DNA of 64,000 nt from Spirochaetia bacterium (GCA_900767955.1 CAAGBC010000017.1:51955-115954); one strand, 5' to 3'; shown: positions 1 through 9,004, counted from the stretch's first letter. Made by a program: numbers and translations. The notes: generated by a model not told the origin, from the letters alone.

Positions 1-94
1 TGCCTCCAAAAATATTTATCTACAATATAATACATAAAATCTAACTCTGCAAGTTTTGAAATTAATTTATAAACAAATTCCTTTTTATGAATAT

Positions 95-123
95 TTGATT
101 TTCTATATTCAAATATATATACT
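95..123 (+). promoter_or_regulatory. Predicted sigma70 promoter of azlCD
   Basis: TTGATT (95-100), a 17-base spacer and TATACT (118-123). The -10 box ends 9 bases before the azlC ATG at 133, so the predicted transcript starts about 3 bases before the gene and has no room for a ribosome binding site. The rest of positions 1-132 shows no gene. Confidence 0.6.
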
Positions 124-132
124 AACAAAATC

Positions 133-870
133 ATGACTAAAAAACATTTCTTTCAGGCTTTTAAAACTTCGATTCCTGTGCTTTTTGGGTATTTAGCAAT
201 TGGAATTGCTTTTGGATTAATGTTAGTAGATAAAAAATATCCAATATGGCTTGCTCCAATAATGAGTACACTTATGTATGCAGGTGCAGGACAATATATT
301 GCAATTGGACTTTTTGCAGCAGGAATTCCGCTAAGTGGAATAATCATCACTGAATTATTAGTAAATATTCGACACATAGTATACGGTCTTTCTTTAATAG
401 AAAAATTTAAAAACATAGGAAAATGGAAACCATATTTAATCTTTGCATTAACAGATGAAACATATTCCCTATTAACAACTACTGATGTTCCTGAAGGTGC
501 AAATCCTGGTCAATTTTACGGAACAATTGCATTATTAGATCACATTTACTGGATAATTGGTGGAATAATTGGAGCTTTAATAGGAAGCATAGTTCAAGCT
601 AAAACTAATTTTTCTATGAGTGGTGTAGATTTTGCATTAACAGCGCTATTTGCAGTTTTACTTATTGAACAAATTCAAAAATCAAAAGACTTTACTCCTC
701 CAATTATTGGTGCGCTTTGTACAATATTAGGTATATTTTTATGGAAAAAAAACATTCTTCCAAATAGCAACAACATATTGATAATTTCCCTTGTAATTGG
801 AATTGGAATACTCCTTATAATAAAGAAAAACCCAAAAGACAAACTTCAGGAGGTAAACGATGGAAACTAG
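133..870 (+). CDS. azlC: AzlC-family branched-chain amino acid exporter, large subunit
   Basis: A 245-residue very hydrophobic protein with the usual AzlC length and features: the N-terminal segment around SIPVLFGYLAIGIAFG, the YAGAGQYIA segment and the RHIVYGLSL segment. AzlC and the small AzlD protein form an inner-membrane exporter for branched-chain amino acids and analogues. The next gene, azlD, overlaps it by 11 bases, so the two are translationally coupled. The start has no Shine-Dalgarno sequence and lies just behind a strong promoter. The substrate is inferred from the family; the pair was recognised from motifs and gene order. Confidence 0.88.
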   Translation: MTKKHFFQAFKTSIPVLFGYLAIGIAFGLMLVDKKYPIWLAPIMSTLMYAGAGQYIAIGLFAAGIPLSGIIITELLVNIRHIVYGLSLIEKFKNIGKWKPYLIFALTDETYSLLTTTDVPEGANPGQFYGTIALLDHIYWIIGGIIGALIGSIVQAKTNFSMSGVDFALTALFAVLLIEQIQKSKDFTPPIIGALCTILGIFLWKKNILPNSNNILIISLVIGIGILLIIKKNPKDKLQEVNDGN

Positions 871-1192
871 TATTTCTATTTCAGCAGCTATAATTGCAAC
901 AATATGTTCTGCATTAATTATTTTTTCAGAACGAGCATTTCCATTTGTTTTATTTTCAAAAAAAGAACCTCCAGCATTTATTAAATTTGTTGAAAAATAC
1001 ATTCCTCCTATGGTAATGGCAGCTTTATTAGTTTATTGCTTAAAAGATATTTCATTTTCTAGGGAAAAAATTTTGCCTTCAGAATTTATTGCTTTAACAA
1101 TAACCGTAGTATTACATTTATGGAAACGCAATTCATTAATCAGCATTTTTTCGGGAACTGCTGTTTACATGTTGTTACAAAAAATATTTTAA
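860..1192 (+). CDS. azlD: AzlD-family branched-chain amino acid exporter, small subunit
   Basis: A 110-residue membrane protein with about four hydrophobic segments, the normal size for AzlD. It carries the family features ERAFPFVLF near residue 25 and a PPMVMAALLVYCLKD segment in the middle. The start overlaps the end of azlC and has a perfect ribosome binding site, AGGAGG at 848-853. AzlD is the obligate partner of AzlC in exporting branched-chain amino acids. No terminator is visible behind it before the potA leader. Confidence 0.85.
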   Translation: METSISISAAIIATICSALIIFSERAFPFVLFSKKEPPAFIKFVEKYIPPMVMAALLVYCLKDISFSREKILPSEFIALTITVVLHLWKRNSLISIFSGTAVYMLLQKIF

Positions 1193-1220
1193 AAACGATA
1201 TTTTATTGCAAAAAAAACTA

Positions 1221-1311
1221 TTGACAATTCTATTTAATCACATCATTGTGAGTGATAATATTAGTTTTATTTTTACTGTATGTTTTACAGTTTTATCAAA
1301 TTAAACAGAGG
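1221..1311 (+). promoter_or_regulatory. potA leader with inverted repeats
   Basis: TTGACA stands at 1221-1226, but no good -10 box lies 17 bases behind it. TCACA-N4-TGTGA (1238-1251) is a perfect small palindrome. ACTGTA (1275-1280) pairs with TACAGT (1286-1291) as a hairpin. The Shine-Dalgarno AGAGG is at 1307-1311. This could hold an operator and a leader hairpin for the polyamine operon. The function is a guess. Confidence 0.35.
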
Positions 1312-1319
1312 TTGCTTGA

Positions 1320-2510
1320 GTGAACGGAAGTCAGGTTACCATTGATCATGTGTCAAAACGCTTCGGAGATTTTGTTGCACTTGACAATATTAATTTTACA
1401 ATTAAGCCAGGAGAATTTTTTTCTCTGTTAGGGCCTTCTGGATGTGGAAAAACTACTCTACTTCGTATTATTGCAGGATTTGAATTTCCAGATGATGGGG
1501 CAATTTTATTTGATGATAAAAATGTTGTTCCTTTAGCTGCAAATAAAAGACCATCAAATACTGTTTTTCAGACATACGCATTATTTCCACACATGACTGT
1601 TTATGAAAACATTGCTTTTCCTTTGCGCTTAAAAAAATTAAGTAAAGATGTAATTGATGAAAAAGTAAGACATTATGTTCATTTGGTACAGCTTGACCAA
1701 CACATTCACAAAAAGCCAAACCAACTTTCTGGTGGACAAAAACAACGCGTTGCAATTGCTCGTGCCTTAGTTAATGAACCAAAAGTTCTTTTATTGGACG
1801 AACCACTTTCTGCCCTTGATGCAAAATTAAGAGCAAGTTTATTAATTGACTTAGACAACCTTCACGATAAAATTGGAATTACATTTATATATGTAACTCA
1901 TGACCAAAGTGAAGCTCTTTCTGTATCTGATAGAATTGCAGTTATGAATCAAGGTCATGTTCTTCAAGTTGGAACTCCTTTTGAAATTTATGAAAGTCCA
2001 GCTACTCAATTTGTAGCAGAATTTATTGGAGAAACAAACTTATTTGAAGCAACAGTTGTTGATTGTGTTCCTCATGAAGTTCCTGGAAAAGAACCTGATT
2101 ATTTGGATACATTATCTGTTCCTTGTTTGGGACAACAAGCTCCTTTAGCATCTGATACAGAAGCAACTGCAAGTCTTGATAGATTTATCCAAGTTACTGA
2201 TTATGAACAAACTCAAAAGGGACAAAAAGTAGCATTGTCTATTCGTCCAGAAAAAATAAGAATCACACTTGAGCCTCCTGAAACAGGTGGAAGAACAGAT
2301 GTTAATGTTTTCAGCGGAATCGTTGAAGAACCTATTTATTCTGGATTCCAATCAAAATTCTACGTAAAACTAGACTCTGGTGCTATTATCAAAGTTTACA
2401 AACAGCACACAGACTATATGGATCAAGGGCCTGTAATCCGTTGGAAAGACAGAGTTTACGTTTCATGGGCAGCAGACGATGCCTATGTTGTAGAGGAAAT
2501 TAATAAATGA
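1320..2510 (+). CDS. potA: Spermidine/putrescine ABC transporter ATP-binding protein
   Basis: A 396-residue ATPase that powers polyamine import with PotB, PotC and PotD. Walker A (GPSGCGKTT), the Q-loop segment (VFQTYALFPHMT), the signature LSGGQKQRVAIARAL and Walker B (VLLLDEPLSALD) are in order in the first 180 residues. The C-terminal third is the TOBE-type regulatory region typical of PotA, here with an insertion around residues 250-300. The start is GTG at 1320, eight bases behind AGAGG. It overlaps potB by four bases. The gene order potABCD makes the substrate call much firmer than the sequence alone would. Confidence 0.92.
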   Translation: MNGSQVTIDHVSKRFGDFVALDNINFTIKPGEFFSLLGPSGCGKTTLLRIIAGFEFPDDGAILFDDKNVVPLAANKRPSNTVFQTYALFPHMTVYENIAFPLRLKKLSKDVIDEKVRHYVHLVQLDQHIHKKPNQLSGGQKQRVAIARALVNEPKVLLLDEPLSALDAKLRASLLIDLDNLHDKIGITFIYVTHDQSEALSVSDRIAVMNQGHVLQVGTPFEIYESPATQFVAEFIGETNLFEATVVDCVPHEVPGKEPDYLDTLSVPCLGQQAPLASDTEATASLDRFIQVTDYEQTQKGQKVALSIRPEKIRITLEPPETGGRTDVNVFSGIVEEPIYSGFQSKFYVKLDSGAIIKVYKQHTDYMDQGPVIRWKDRVYVSWAADDAYVVEEINK

Positions 2511-3478
2511 TGGAAAAAGATAAATCTGTTTCTAATAAAAAAGAAAAGAAATTTTCTTTTAATGCCAGTGAACTAAAAAAGAATGTTTTAAATCAAGGTT
2601 CAGCATACAGTTGGCCAATGGGTTTATGGTTTATCATATTTTTTATTGTTCCACTTGTAATTATTTTTGTTTACAGCTTTATGAAAAAAGGCTTATACGG
2701 TGGTGTTGAAGCTGAATTTTCATTACAAGCATACAAACAAATGTTCAATCCAAAATATGGAATTTTAGTTCTTCGAACATTAAAGATTTCATTGATTTCT
2801 ACTCTTATTACAATTTTAATTGCACTTCCTTGTGGATATGCAATGGCAAGAAGTAAATATCAAACTTTATTTTTATTTTTGATTATTATTCCTTTTTGGA
2901 CAAACTCTTTAATTAGAATTTTTGCATGGATGTCAATTTTAAACAATGACGGAATTATTAACCAACTTTTGATGAAACTTCACATTACAAAAGATTATGT
3001 AAAACTTTTGTACAACCAAAATGCTGTTATATTAGTTTCAGTTTATATGTACATTCCTTATGCAATTCTTCCTATTTTTACTGCCATCGACAGATTTGAT
3101 TTTTCACTTCTTGAAGCTGCAAGAGATTTAGGCGCTACTAAACCACAAGCTATGATGAAAGTGTTAATTCCAGGCATAAAAAGCGGAATTATTTCTGCGT
3201 TAACTTTTACTTTTATTCCAATTTTTGGAGCATACACAGTTCCTTTGCTTGTAGGTGGAAAAGATTCTTACATGTTAGGAAATGTAATTGTTGACCAAGT
3301 TCAAAAAACAAGAAACTGGCCATTAGCAGCTGCATTCAGTATGGTAATTACAATTATCAGTATTGTTGGAATTTTGTGGATTTCTTTTGCAAATAACAAA
3401 GATTCTAAATTAAAAAAATCTGTTGCTAAAGAAGAAGTTTATTTATCTAGTTTAAATACTAAAGGCATAAAAAAATGA
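2507..3478 (+). CDS. potB: Spermidine/putrescine ABC transporter permease PotB
   Basis: A 323-residue inner-membrane permease with about six transmembrane segments and the cytoplasmic EAA loop (EAARDLGATKPQAMMKV) that docks onto PotA. A charged, lysine-rich N-terminal tail of about 40 residues precedes the first membrane segment. The ATG overlaps the potA stop in an ATGATG arrangement (2507 and 2510), so either ATG may be used. It overlaps potC by four bases. Confidence 0.92.
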   Translation: MMEKDKSVSNKKEKKFSFNASELKKNVLNQGSAYSWPMGLWFIIFFIVPLVIIFVYSFMKKGLYGGVEAEFSLQAYKQMFNPKYGILVLRTLKISLISTLITILIALPCGYAMARSKYQTLFLFLIIIPFWTNSLIRIFAWMSILNNDGIINQLLMKLHITKDYVKLLYNQNAVILVSVYMYIPYAILPIFTAIDRFDFSLLEAARDLGATKPQAMMKVLIPGIKSGIISALTFTFIPIFGAYTVPLLVGGKDSYMLGNVIVDQVQKTRNWPLAAAFSMVITIISIVGILWISFANNKDSKLKKSVAKEEVYLSSLNTKGIKK

Positions 3479-4350
3479 AAAATGTATTTTTTGCTCTTCA
3501 TAATTCTATAAACAAAGAAAAACCAACTGCAGAAGCTTCTCGTCATGCAAAAAAAACTTGGAAAAAACGCGGAAAAAGTTTTTCGTTTTCAAATACAGTA
3601 TTGTTTATAACTTTGTTATTTTTGTTTGTTCCTTTGTTTTTCATTATAATTTATTCATTTAATGAAGGAAAAAGTGCAGAATTTACAAAACCATCTTTGA
3701 TTTGGTACAAAAAACTTATTTTTGATTCTTCAGATTTGTGGCAAGCTTTATTAAATAGCGTAATTATTGCACTAACATCAGGAATTGTATCTACAATTTT
3801 AGGAACATTAGCTTCTATTGGTGTAAATTGGTATAAATTCACAGGAAAGAAATTTATTCAATCTATAACTTATCTTCCTATGATTTTACCAGAAGTAATC
3901 GTGGGAATTTCTATGCTAATCTTTTTTAGCGGAATAAAAATTCCATTAGGATTATTTACAATATTTGCTGCACATACAACTTTCTGTTTGCCATTTGTGT
4001 TCCTTATGGTAAATGCACGCCTTGATGAATTTGATTATTCTATTATTGAAGCAGCTCACGATTTGGGTGCCAACGAAGTTAGTACAATGGTAAAAGTTAT
4101 TATTCCTGCAATTATGCCTGGAATTCTTTCTGGTTTTATGATGGCAGTTACAATGTCTCTTGAAGATTTTGTAATTACATTCTTTGTTGCAGGTCCTGGT
4201 TCTACAACATTACCTCTTTATGTTTATTCAATGATTAGATTTGGTGTTTCACCAGTTATAAATGCACTTTCATGCGTAATGATAGTTGGAACTTGTCTTA
4301 TTGCATTTGCACTTCGTAAAGGATTAAAAACAATTGCTGCATCTCACTAA
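3475..4350 (+). CDS. potC: Spermidine/putrescine ABC transporter permease PotC
   Basis: A 291-residue second permease of the polyamine importer, with about six membrane segments and the EAA loop (EAAHDLGANEVSTMVKV). The motif SLEDFVITFFVAGPG near residue 225 is typical of PotC. The N-terminus carries about 40 extra basic residues, as in PotB. The ATGA overlap with potB shows translational coupling. Confidence 0.92.
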   Translation: MKNVFFALHNSINKEKPTAEASRHAKKTWKKRGKSFSFSNTVLFITLLFLFVPLFFIIIYSFNEGKSAEFTKPSLIWYKKLIFDSSDLWQALLNSVIIALTSGIVSTILGTLASIGVNWYKFTGKKFIQSITYLPMILPEVIVGISMLIFFSGIKIPLGLFTIFAAHTTFCLPFVFLMVNARLDEFDYSIIEAAHDLGANEVSTMVKVIIPAIMPGILSGFMMAVTMSLEDFVITFFVAGPGSTTLPLYVYSMIRFGVSPVINALSCVMIVGTCLIAFALRKGLKTIAASH

Positions 4351-4382
4351 TTTTTTAATTTTTGGGATGTAGTTTGTTATAT

Positions 4383-4397
4383 GTTTGCGTTGCAAAC
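4383..4397 (+). promoter_or_regulatory. P2-type hairpin in potC-potD gap
   Basis: GTTTGC-GTT-GCAAAC is a perfect 6-bp hairpin with a three-base loop, in the 83-base gap before potD. The same 15-mer recurs as hairpin P2 of the structured leader family at 34365-34504, 47347-47547 and 60686-60996. The P1 hairpin is absent here. It may regulate potD relative to potABC, or stabilise the mRNA end. Confidence 0.5.
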
Positions 4398-4433
4398 TTT
4401 CATAAATATTCTTTATTAATTTATGGAAAAAAA

Positions 4434-5489
4434 ATGAAAAAAGTAAATTTTTTATTAATCTGTGCTGCACTTTGTAGTACATTGGTTTTATCATCTTGTA
4501 GTAAAAGTGATAAAAAAGCTTCTAACACATTATATTTATTCAATTGGACTTATTACACTCCTGATTCTGTTTTAAGAAAATTTGAACAAGAGTATAATTG
4601 TACTGTAAAAGTTGATACATTCGATTCTAACGAAGTAATGTACGCAAAATTAAAAGCAGGTGCAAAAGGTTACGATATTACATTCCCTTCACAAGATTAC
4701 ACATCAATTATGATTAAACAAGGAATGTTAAAAGAAATTGACAAAACTCAATTTGAAAACGCAAAATACATTAATCCTGTTGTATTAGAAAAAACAACTT
4801 TTGACCCAGATATGAAATATAGCGTTCCTTATTACATGGGAGCTGCTGGAATTGCTGTAAACAAAACAAAAGTTTCTAACTATGATAAATCTTGGAATAT
4901 TTTTGCTGATAAACAATACGCAGGTCACATGACTATGATGGATGATATGCGTGAAGTTATTGGTGATGCATTAATGTATTTAGGTTATTCTGTAAACACA
5001 TTAGATGATGCTCAATTACAAGCAGCAAAAAATCTTATTATCAACGATTGGAAACCAAATCTTGTAAAATTTGATGCTGAAGGTTTTGGAAAATCATTTG
5101 CTGCTGGAGATTTCTGGGTATGCCAAGGATACGCAGAAGTAATTTACGGAGAAGTTCCAGAAGATAAACAAGAAGAAATCATTGACTTCTTTATTCCAAA
5201 AGAAGGTGGTCCAATGTATATCGACTCTATGGTTATTCTTAAGGATTCAAAAAATTACGACTTAGCAATGAAATTCATAAACTTCATTCAAAGACCAGAA
5301 ATTTACGCTGAATTCCTTGATGCATTTAGATTCCCAGCAACAGTAAATACAGAAGCTGCTAAATACACAACAAAAAAACCTATGTATTCAGCTGATGAAT
5401 TAAATAATTGTGAATTAAAACTTGATGTTGCTGAAGGTCTTGAAAAATACAATGAAATTTGGCAAGACATAAGATTTTCTGCTGACTAA
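4434..5489 (+). CDS. potD: Polyamine-binding lipoprotein PotD
   Basis: Substrate-binding protein of the polyamine importer, 351 residues from the ATG at 4434. I chose this start because it begins a clean lipoprotein signal (MKKVNFLLICAALC) with lipobox LSSC and the acylated cysteine at residue 22; an upstream ATG at 4362 would add 24 residues that spoil the signal. The mature part starts with the PotD-type pattern TLYLFNWTYYTPDSVLRKFE. It is separated from potC by 83 bases that hold a P2-type hairpin, and is closed by a strong terminator. Confidence 0.92.
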   Translation: MKKVNFLLICAALCSTLVLSSCSKSDKKASNTLYLFNWTYYTPDSVLRKFEQEYNCTVKVDTFDSNEVMYAKLKAGAKGYDITFPSQDYTSIMIKQGMLKEIDKTQFENAKYINPVVLEKTTFDPDMKYSVPYYMGAAGIAVNKTKVSNYDKSWNIFADKQYAGHMTMMDDMREVIGDALMYLGYSVNTLDDAQLQAAKNLIINDWKPNLVKFDAEGFGKSFAAGDFWVCQGYAEVIYGEVPEDKQEEIIDFFIPKEGGPMYIDSMVILKDSKNYDLAMKFINFIQRPEIYAEFLDAFRFPATVNTEAAKYTTKKPMYSADELNNCELKLDVAEGLEKYNEIWQDIRFSAD

Positions 5490-5518
5490 TTTTCATTAAA
5501 CAATATTAATTTTTAATA

Positions 5519-5567
5519 GGCTACCTTTTGAAGCAAACTCAAATTGCTTCAAAAGGTAGCCTTTTTT
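5519..5567 (+). terminator. Strong intrinsic terminator of potABCD
   Basis: A perfect 18-bp stem (arms 5519-5536 and 5544-5561, beginning GGCTACCTTTTGAAGC) with a 7-base loop, followed by six T. Confidence 0.95.
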
Positions 5568-5591
5568 ATAAAAAAATCATAATTCTAAATT

Positions 5592-5620
5592 TTGACAAGA
5601 ATAAAATTTAATTATAGAAT
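5592..5620 (+). promoter_or_regulatory. Near-consensus promoter of the c-di-GMP gene
   Basis: TTGACA (5592-5597), 17 bases, TAGAAT (5615-5620). The -10 box ends 8 bases before the ATG at 5629, which predicts a transcript with essentially no leader. Confidence 0.75.
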
Positions 5621-5628
5621 ATTTCATT

Positions 5629-7269
5629 ATGCAAAACCCTGATTTTAAAATGCTTATTAATGCTTTTGATACTCCAACCTTGATAGCAACTCAGACTATT
5701 TTAAATCAAAACATTTCAAAATATGAAATATTATATGCAAACAATCAATTTTTTGAATATTTTCCAAACAATTCCAAAAATTACAAATATCTTTCCGATT
5801 TTGGAAATATAAACGGATACACATGGAAAGAATTATCACAAAAGGCTTTTGCATCAAAAAATAAAATTGAAGAAATTTTCTATTCACAAGAAAAAAAATG
5901 TTTAACAACAATTTCATTTTCATATATAAATGATGGCTGTATTATCATAACTTTAAAACCTCATTCTGATTCTAATAACAAAAATGATTGCACTGATGAA
6001 CTAACTAAATTACCAAACAGAAAAAGTTTTTCATCAGATTTAAATAAAATTATCGATTACTCTACAGAAAACAATAAAAAATTTGCATTACTTTTAATTG
6101 ATATTGATGACATAAAAAATATAAACAGTTCCCAAGGCTTTGAAGCTGGAGATTTATTATTAGTTAGAGTTGCAACAATTCTTAAGCGTTTTGAAAAAAA
6201 TAATATTTACACATATCGTTTTGGTGCTGATGAATTTTTAATTGTTATAAAAGATTTTGACATTATAGATTCTTTAGCAACTATAACTGATACTATTTTT
6301 GAAGTTCTTAATTATGAAGGAATAAATATTTCTGGAGGAATTTCTATATTCCCAGACCATTCAAAAACAAAAGACGATTTATTAAAATTTGCTAACATTG
6401 CTAAAAACAATGCAAAAAAAGACGAATCAAACCAATTTAAAGTTTTTAATCCTGATATGCAAAAAGCATTTATAAGAAAAATGCTTTTACAAAACAAAAT
6501 GACAACTGCCGTTCTGGAAAGTGCTTTCACATTATATTACCAACCTCAATTCAATGTAAAAACATCAAGCTTAAGAGGTTTTGAAGCTTTAATCAGATGG
6601 CGCGATAAAGAATTAGGAGATATTTCACCTGCACTTTTTATTCCTTTGGCAGAAGAAACAGGATTAATAATTCCTATTGGAACATGGGTTTTGAATACTG
6701 CTTTTTCAACATTAAAAAAATGGCAAATTAAATACAATTTTAAAGGAATTATGTCTGTAAATATATCTCCAAAACAATTAAAACAGCATAACTTCATAGA
6801 TGAATTGCAAAATTTGCTAGTCCGTTACAATTTATCGCCTTCTTCAATTGAATTAGAAATCACAGAAGGAATCATGATTGAAAACATGGATGATACTATT
6901 TCAAAATTAAAGCAAATAAAAGATATGGGCATTCGTGTTTCTTTAGATGACTTTGGAACAGGTTATTCATCATTAAGTTATTTGCAAATGCTTCCATTAG
7001 ATACACTAAAAATTGATAAATCTTTTATAAGAAACATAACTGCAAAAGACGGAATACAAGCGAATATTACAAATTCAATTATCAATATGGTTTCCAAAAT
7101 GGGCTTAGACACAATCGCAGAAGGCGTTGAAAAAAATGACCAATTAGAAATTCTTAAAAAATTCGATTGCAACATCATCCAAGGTTATTTGCGTGGAAAG
7201 CCTATGCCAGAATTTAATTGCAATGCATATCTGGCAGGAGATAATTCAGCTTTATTAACAAGTTCCTGA
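5629..7269 (+). CDS. GGDEF-EAL protein, probable c-di-GMP phosphodiesterase
   Basis: A 546-residue cytoplasmic signalling protein: an N-terminal PAS-like stretch (to about 115), a GGDEF domain (about 120-285) and an EAL domain (about 290-535). The GGDEF domain keeps DELTKLPNRK and the metal-site segment IDIDD, but its signature reads GADEF (199-203), and there is no RxxD inhibitory site in front of it. The EAL domain looks fully active: EALIRW (E319), NISPKQL, ELEITEG, DDFGTGYSSL, the LKIDKSF lysine, EGVE and QGY are all present. The likely role is breakdown of cyclic di-GMP, with the altered GGDEF domain as a GTP sensor or weak cyclase. The 3' end overlaps the convergent next gene by 15 bases. 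Confidence 0.9.
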   Translation: MQNPDFKMLINAFDTPTLIATQTILNQNISKYEILYANNQFFEYFPNNSKNYKYLSDFGNINGYTWKELSQKAFASKNKIEEIFYSQEKKCLTTISFSYINDGCIIITLKPHSDSNNKNDCTDELTKLPNRKSFSSDLNKIIDYSTENNKKFALLLIDIDDIKNINSSQGFEAGDLLLVRVATILKRFEKNNIYTYRFGADEFLIVIKDFDIIDSLATITDTIFEVLNYEGINISGGISIFPDHSKTKDDLLKFANIAKNNAKKDESNQFKVFNPDMQKAFIRKMLLQNKMTTAVLESAFTLYYQPQFNVKTSSLRGFEALIRWRDKELGDISPALFIPLAEETGLIIPIGTWVLNTAFSTLKKWQIKYNFKGIMSVNISPKQLKQHNFIDELQNLLVRYNLSPSSIELEITEGIMIENMDDTISKLKQIKDMGIRVSLDDFGTGYSSLSYLQMLPLDTLKIDKSFIRNITAKDGIQANITNSIINMVSKMGLDTIAEGVEKNDQLEILKKFDCNIIQGYLRGKPMPEFNCNAYLAGDNSALLTSS

Positions 7270-7731
7270 TGATTCATCAAATCTATATTCAACATATCTA
7301 ACTCGTCCTTGTTGAATTGCATCTTTTATTTCTTTTTCGCGTGGACTTAAAACTGAATTTCCTGTTTTTACTTCTATAAAAACAACTTCCTTTATTTCTT
7401 TATTTTCGGAAGCACCAGGAAAAGCTACAAAATCTATTGGTTTTCCAACAAAACGAACATCTGCTGGATTACAAGGAAAATTAGGCAAAAAAGGAGCAAT
7501 TTGTTCCACCATTTGACCATTAATAACAGCTTTAGAACGTTTTATAGCATCGATTCTTCCGTCTTTTAATAAATTCTTAAATTTATGCTCTGTTTCAAGT
7601 TGACCACTCAACTTCCCTATTAAGAAAAAAATAAAAACTACAATTAAAAATCCAATAAAAAAAATTACAAACTGTGTTGTAACCGAAAGTGAAAAAAAAG
7701 CGTTTTTAAGATGTAAAATAATATCATTCAT
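7255..7731 (-). CDS. Membrane-anchored Holliday-junction-resolvase-like endonuclease
   Basis: A 158-residue protein with one N-terminal membrane helix (about 18-42) and a soluble domain with the pattern of the bacterial family related to archaeal Holliday junction resolvases: SKAVINGQMVEQIAPFLP, then RFVGKPIDFVAF (D of the nuclease core), then FIEVKTGNS (the ExK of the core) and LSPREKEIKDAI. The residues suggest an active nuclease fold. The substrate and the reason for membrane anchoring are unknown. The divergent gene downstream of its start lies only 37 bases away. Confidence 0.75.
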   Translation of the reverse strand: MNDIILHLKNAFFSLSVTTQFVIFFIGFLIVVFIFFLIGKLSGQLETEHKFKNLLKDGRIDAIKRSKAVINGQMVEQIAPFLPNFPCNPADVRFVGKPIDFVAFPGASENKEIKEVVFIEVKTGNSVLSPREKEIKDAIQQGRVRYVEYRFDESSGTC

Positions 7732-7732
7732 A

Positions 7733-7761
7733 TTGTCAAAATACCATTTGCAACCGATAAT
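7733..7761 (+). promoter_or_regulatory. Promoter of the OmpA-like gene
   Basis: TTGTCA (7733-7738), 17 bases, GATAAT (7756-7761). It fills the 37-base gap between two divergent genes, and the -10 box ends 7 bases before the ATG at 7769. Confidence 0.7.
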
Positions 7762-7768
7762 AACAAGT

Positions 7769-9004
7769 ATGAAAAAATTCAGTTTTTTTATTTTTTTAGT
7801 TACATTAGTTCAGAATTTATTTTCTCTTGATAATCCAAAAGAAAAATTGTTTGAATTCAAGCATCAATCTGGCGATAAATGCAGAATCATATCAACCGTA
7901 AATGAAAAAGTTTATTTTAACAATAAATATATGCACACAGCAGAAATTCTAAATCGAATTTCAACAAATGTAAAAAATGTTGATTCCCAAGGAACTGGCA
8001 CTATTGAAGCAACTTTTATGACAACAGAAAATAGTACAAATTCCATAACAGGAAACACTTTTTCTTGGGGACAAGAATACAAAAGCATTTTTAATCGCAC
8101 AACCACAGGAACTTACGAAATCGAAGATATTTATTTTATGCCCGTAGTTAGAAATGTTCCTACTTTTCCTAATTATAAAATAAAACCAGGTGATAAATGG
8201 CTTTCAGAAGGTCACGAAGCACATGATTTAAGAAGAACCTTTGAAATTCCAACACCATTTAAAGTTCCTTTTACGGCAATATATGAATACAAGGGTGATA
8301 AATATGATGAAAATGCAAAAAAAACTTTAAGCGTTTTTGAAGTTACTTATAATTTGTATTTTGAAAGCCCAGTAAATTCTATTCCTATTGAAAAACGACT
8401 AAATGCCCCTGCAATCACAACAGGAAATTCTAAACAAATCATCTGGTGGGACTATGAAAAAGGAATTATCCACCATTACACAGAAGAATTTAGAATCGTA
8501 ATTGAAACTTTTTACGGTGATACTTTAAAATTCCAAGGAACATCCCACGCAAAAGTAACAGAATTTGAACACACAAACACAGAAGAAAATATTCAAAAAA
8601 TTTCAGATTCTATTTCACAAATGGGAATTGAAAATGTTGAAATTACAAAAGGTGAAAAAGGTTTAACAATTAGTATTGAAAATATTCAATTTATGCCAGA
8701 TTCATCAGAATTAATGCCTTCCGAAAAAGAAAAATTAACAAAGATTTCTGAAATATTAAAAAACTTCCCTAACGATTTACTAATTACAGGTCATTGTGCT
8801 TTACGAGGAACAAAAGAAAACCAGCAAAGAATTTCTGAAGAAAGAGCTGTTTCTGTGGCAAAATATTTGCAGGAACTAAAAATCAGAGATTCAAATTGTA
8901 TTTTTACACAAGGAAAAGGAGCAACCGTTCCTGTTGATTCTAATTCCACAGAAAAAGGAAGAGCTAGAAACAGACGCGTAGAAATTACTCTTATGGATGA
9001 ATAA
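7769..9004 (+). CDS. Exported protein with C-terminal OmpA-like domain
   Basis: 411 residues from the ATG at 7769, chosen because it begins a standard signal peptide (MKKFSFFIFLVTLVQN, cleavage near LFS). Residues about 20-290 form a beta-rich domain I do not recognise. Residues about 300-411 are an OmpA/peptidoglycan-binding domain: FMPDSSELMPSEKEKL, ITGHCALRGTKENQQRISEE RA-type helix and RARNRRVEI. The protein probably ties an outer-envelope or periplasmic structure to peptidoglycan. There is no Shine-Dalgarno sequence; the start sits on the predicted transcription start. Confidence 0.8.
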   Translation: MKKFSFFIFLVTLVQNLFSLDNPKEKLFEFKHQSGDKCRIISTVNEKVYFNNKYMHTAEILNRISTNVKNVDSQGTGTIEATFMTTENSTNSITGNTFSWGQEYKSIFNRTTTGTYEIEDIYFMPVVRNVPTFPNYKIKPGDKWLSEGHEAHDLRRTFEIPTPFKVPFTAIYEYKGDKYDENAKKTLSVFEVTYNLYFESPVNSIPIEKRLNAPAITTGNSKQIIWWDYEKGIIHHYTEEFRIVIETFYGDTLKFQGTSHAKVTEFEHTNTEENIQKISDSISQMGIENVEITKGEKGLTISIENIQFMPDSSELMPSEKEKLTKISEILKNFPNDLLITGHCALRGTKENQQRISEERAVSVAKYLQELKIRDSNCIFTQGKGATVPVDSNSTEKGRARNRRVEITLMDE

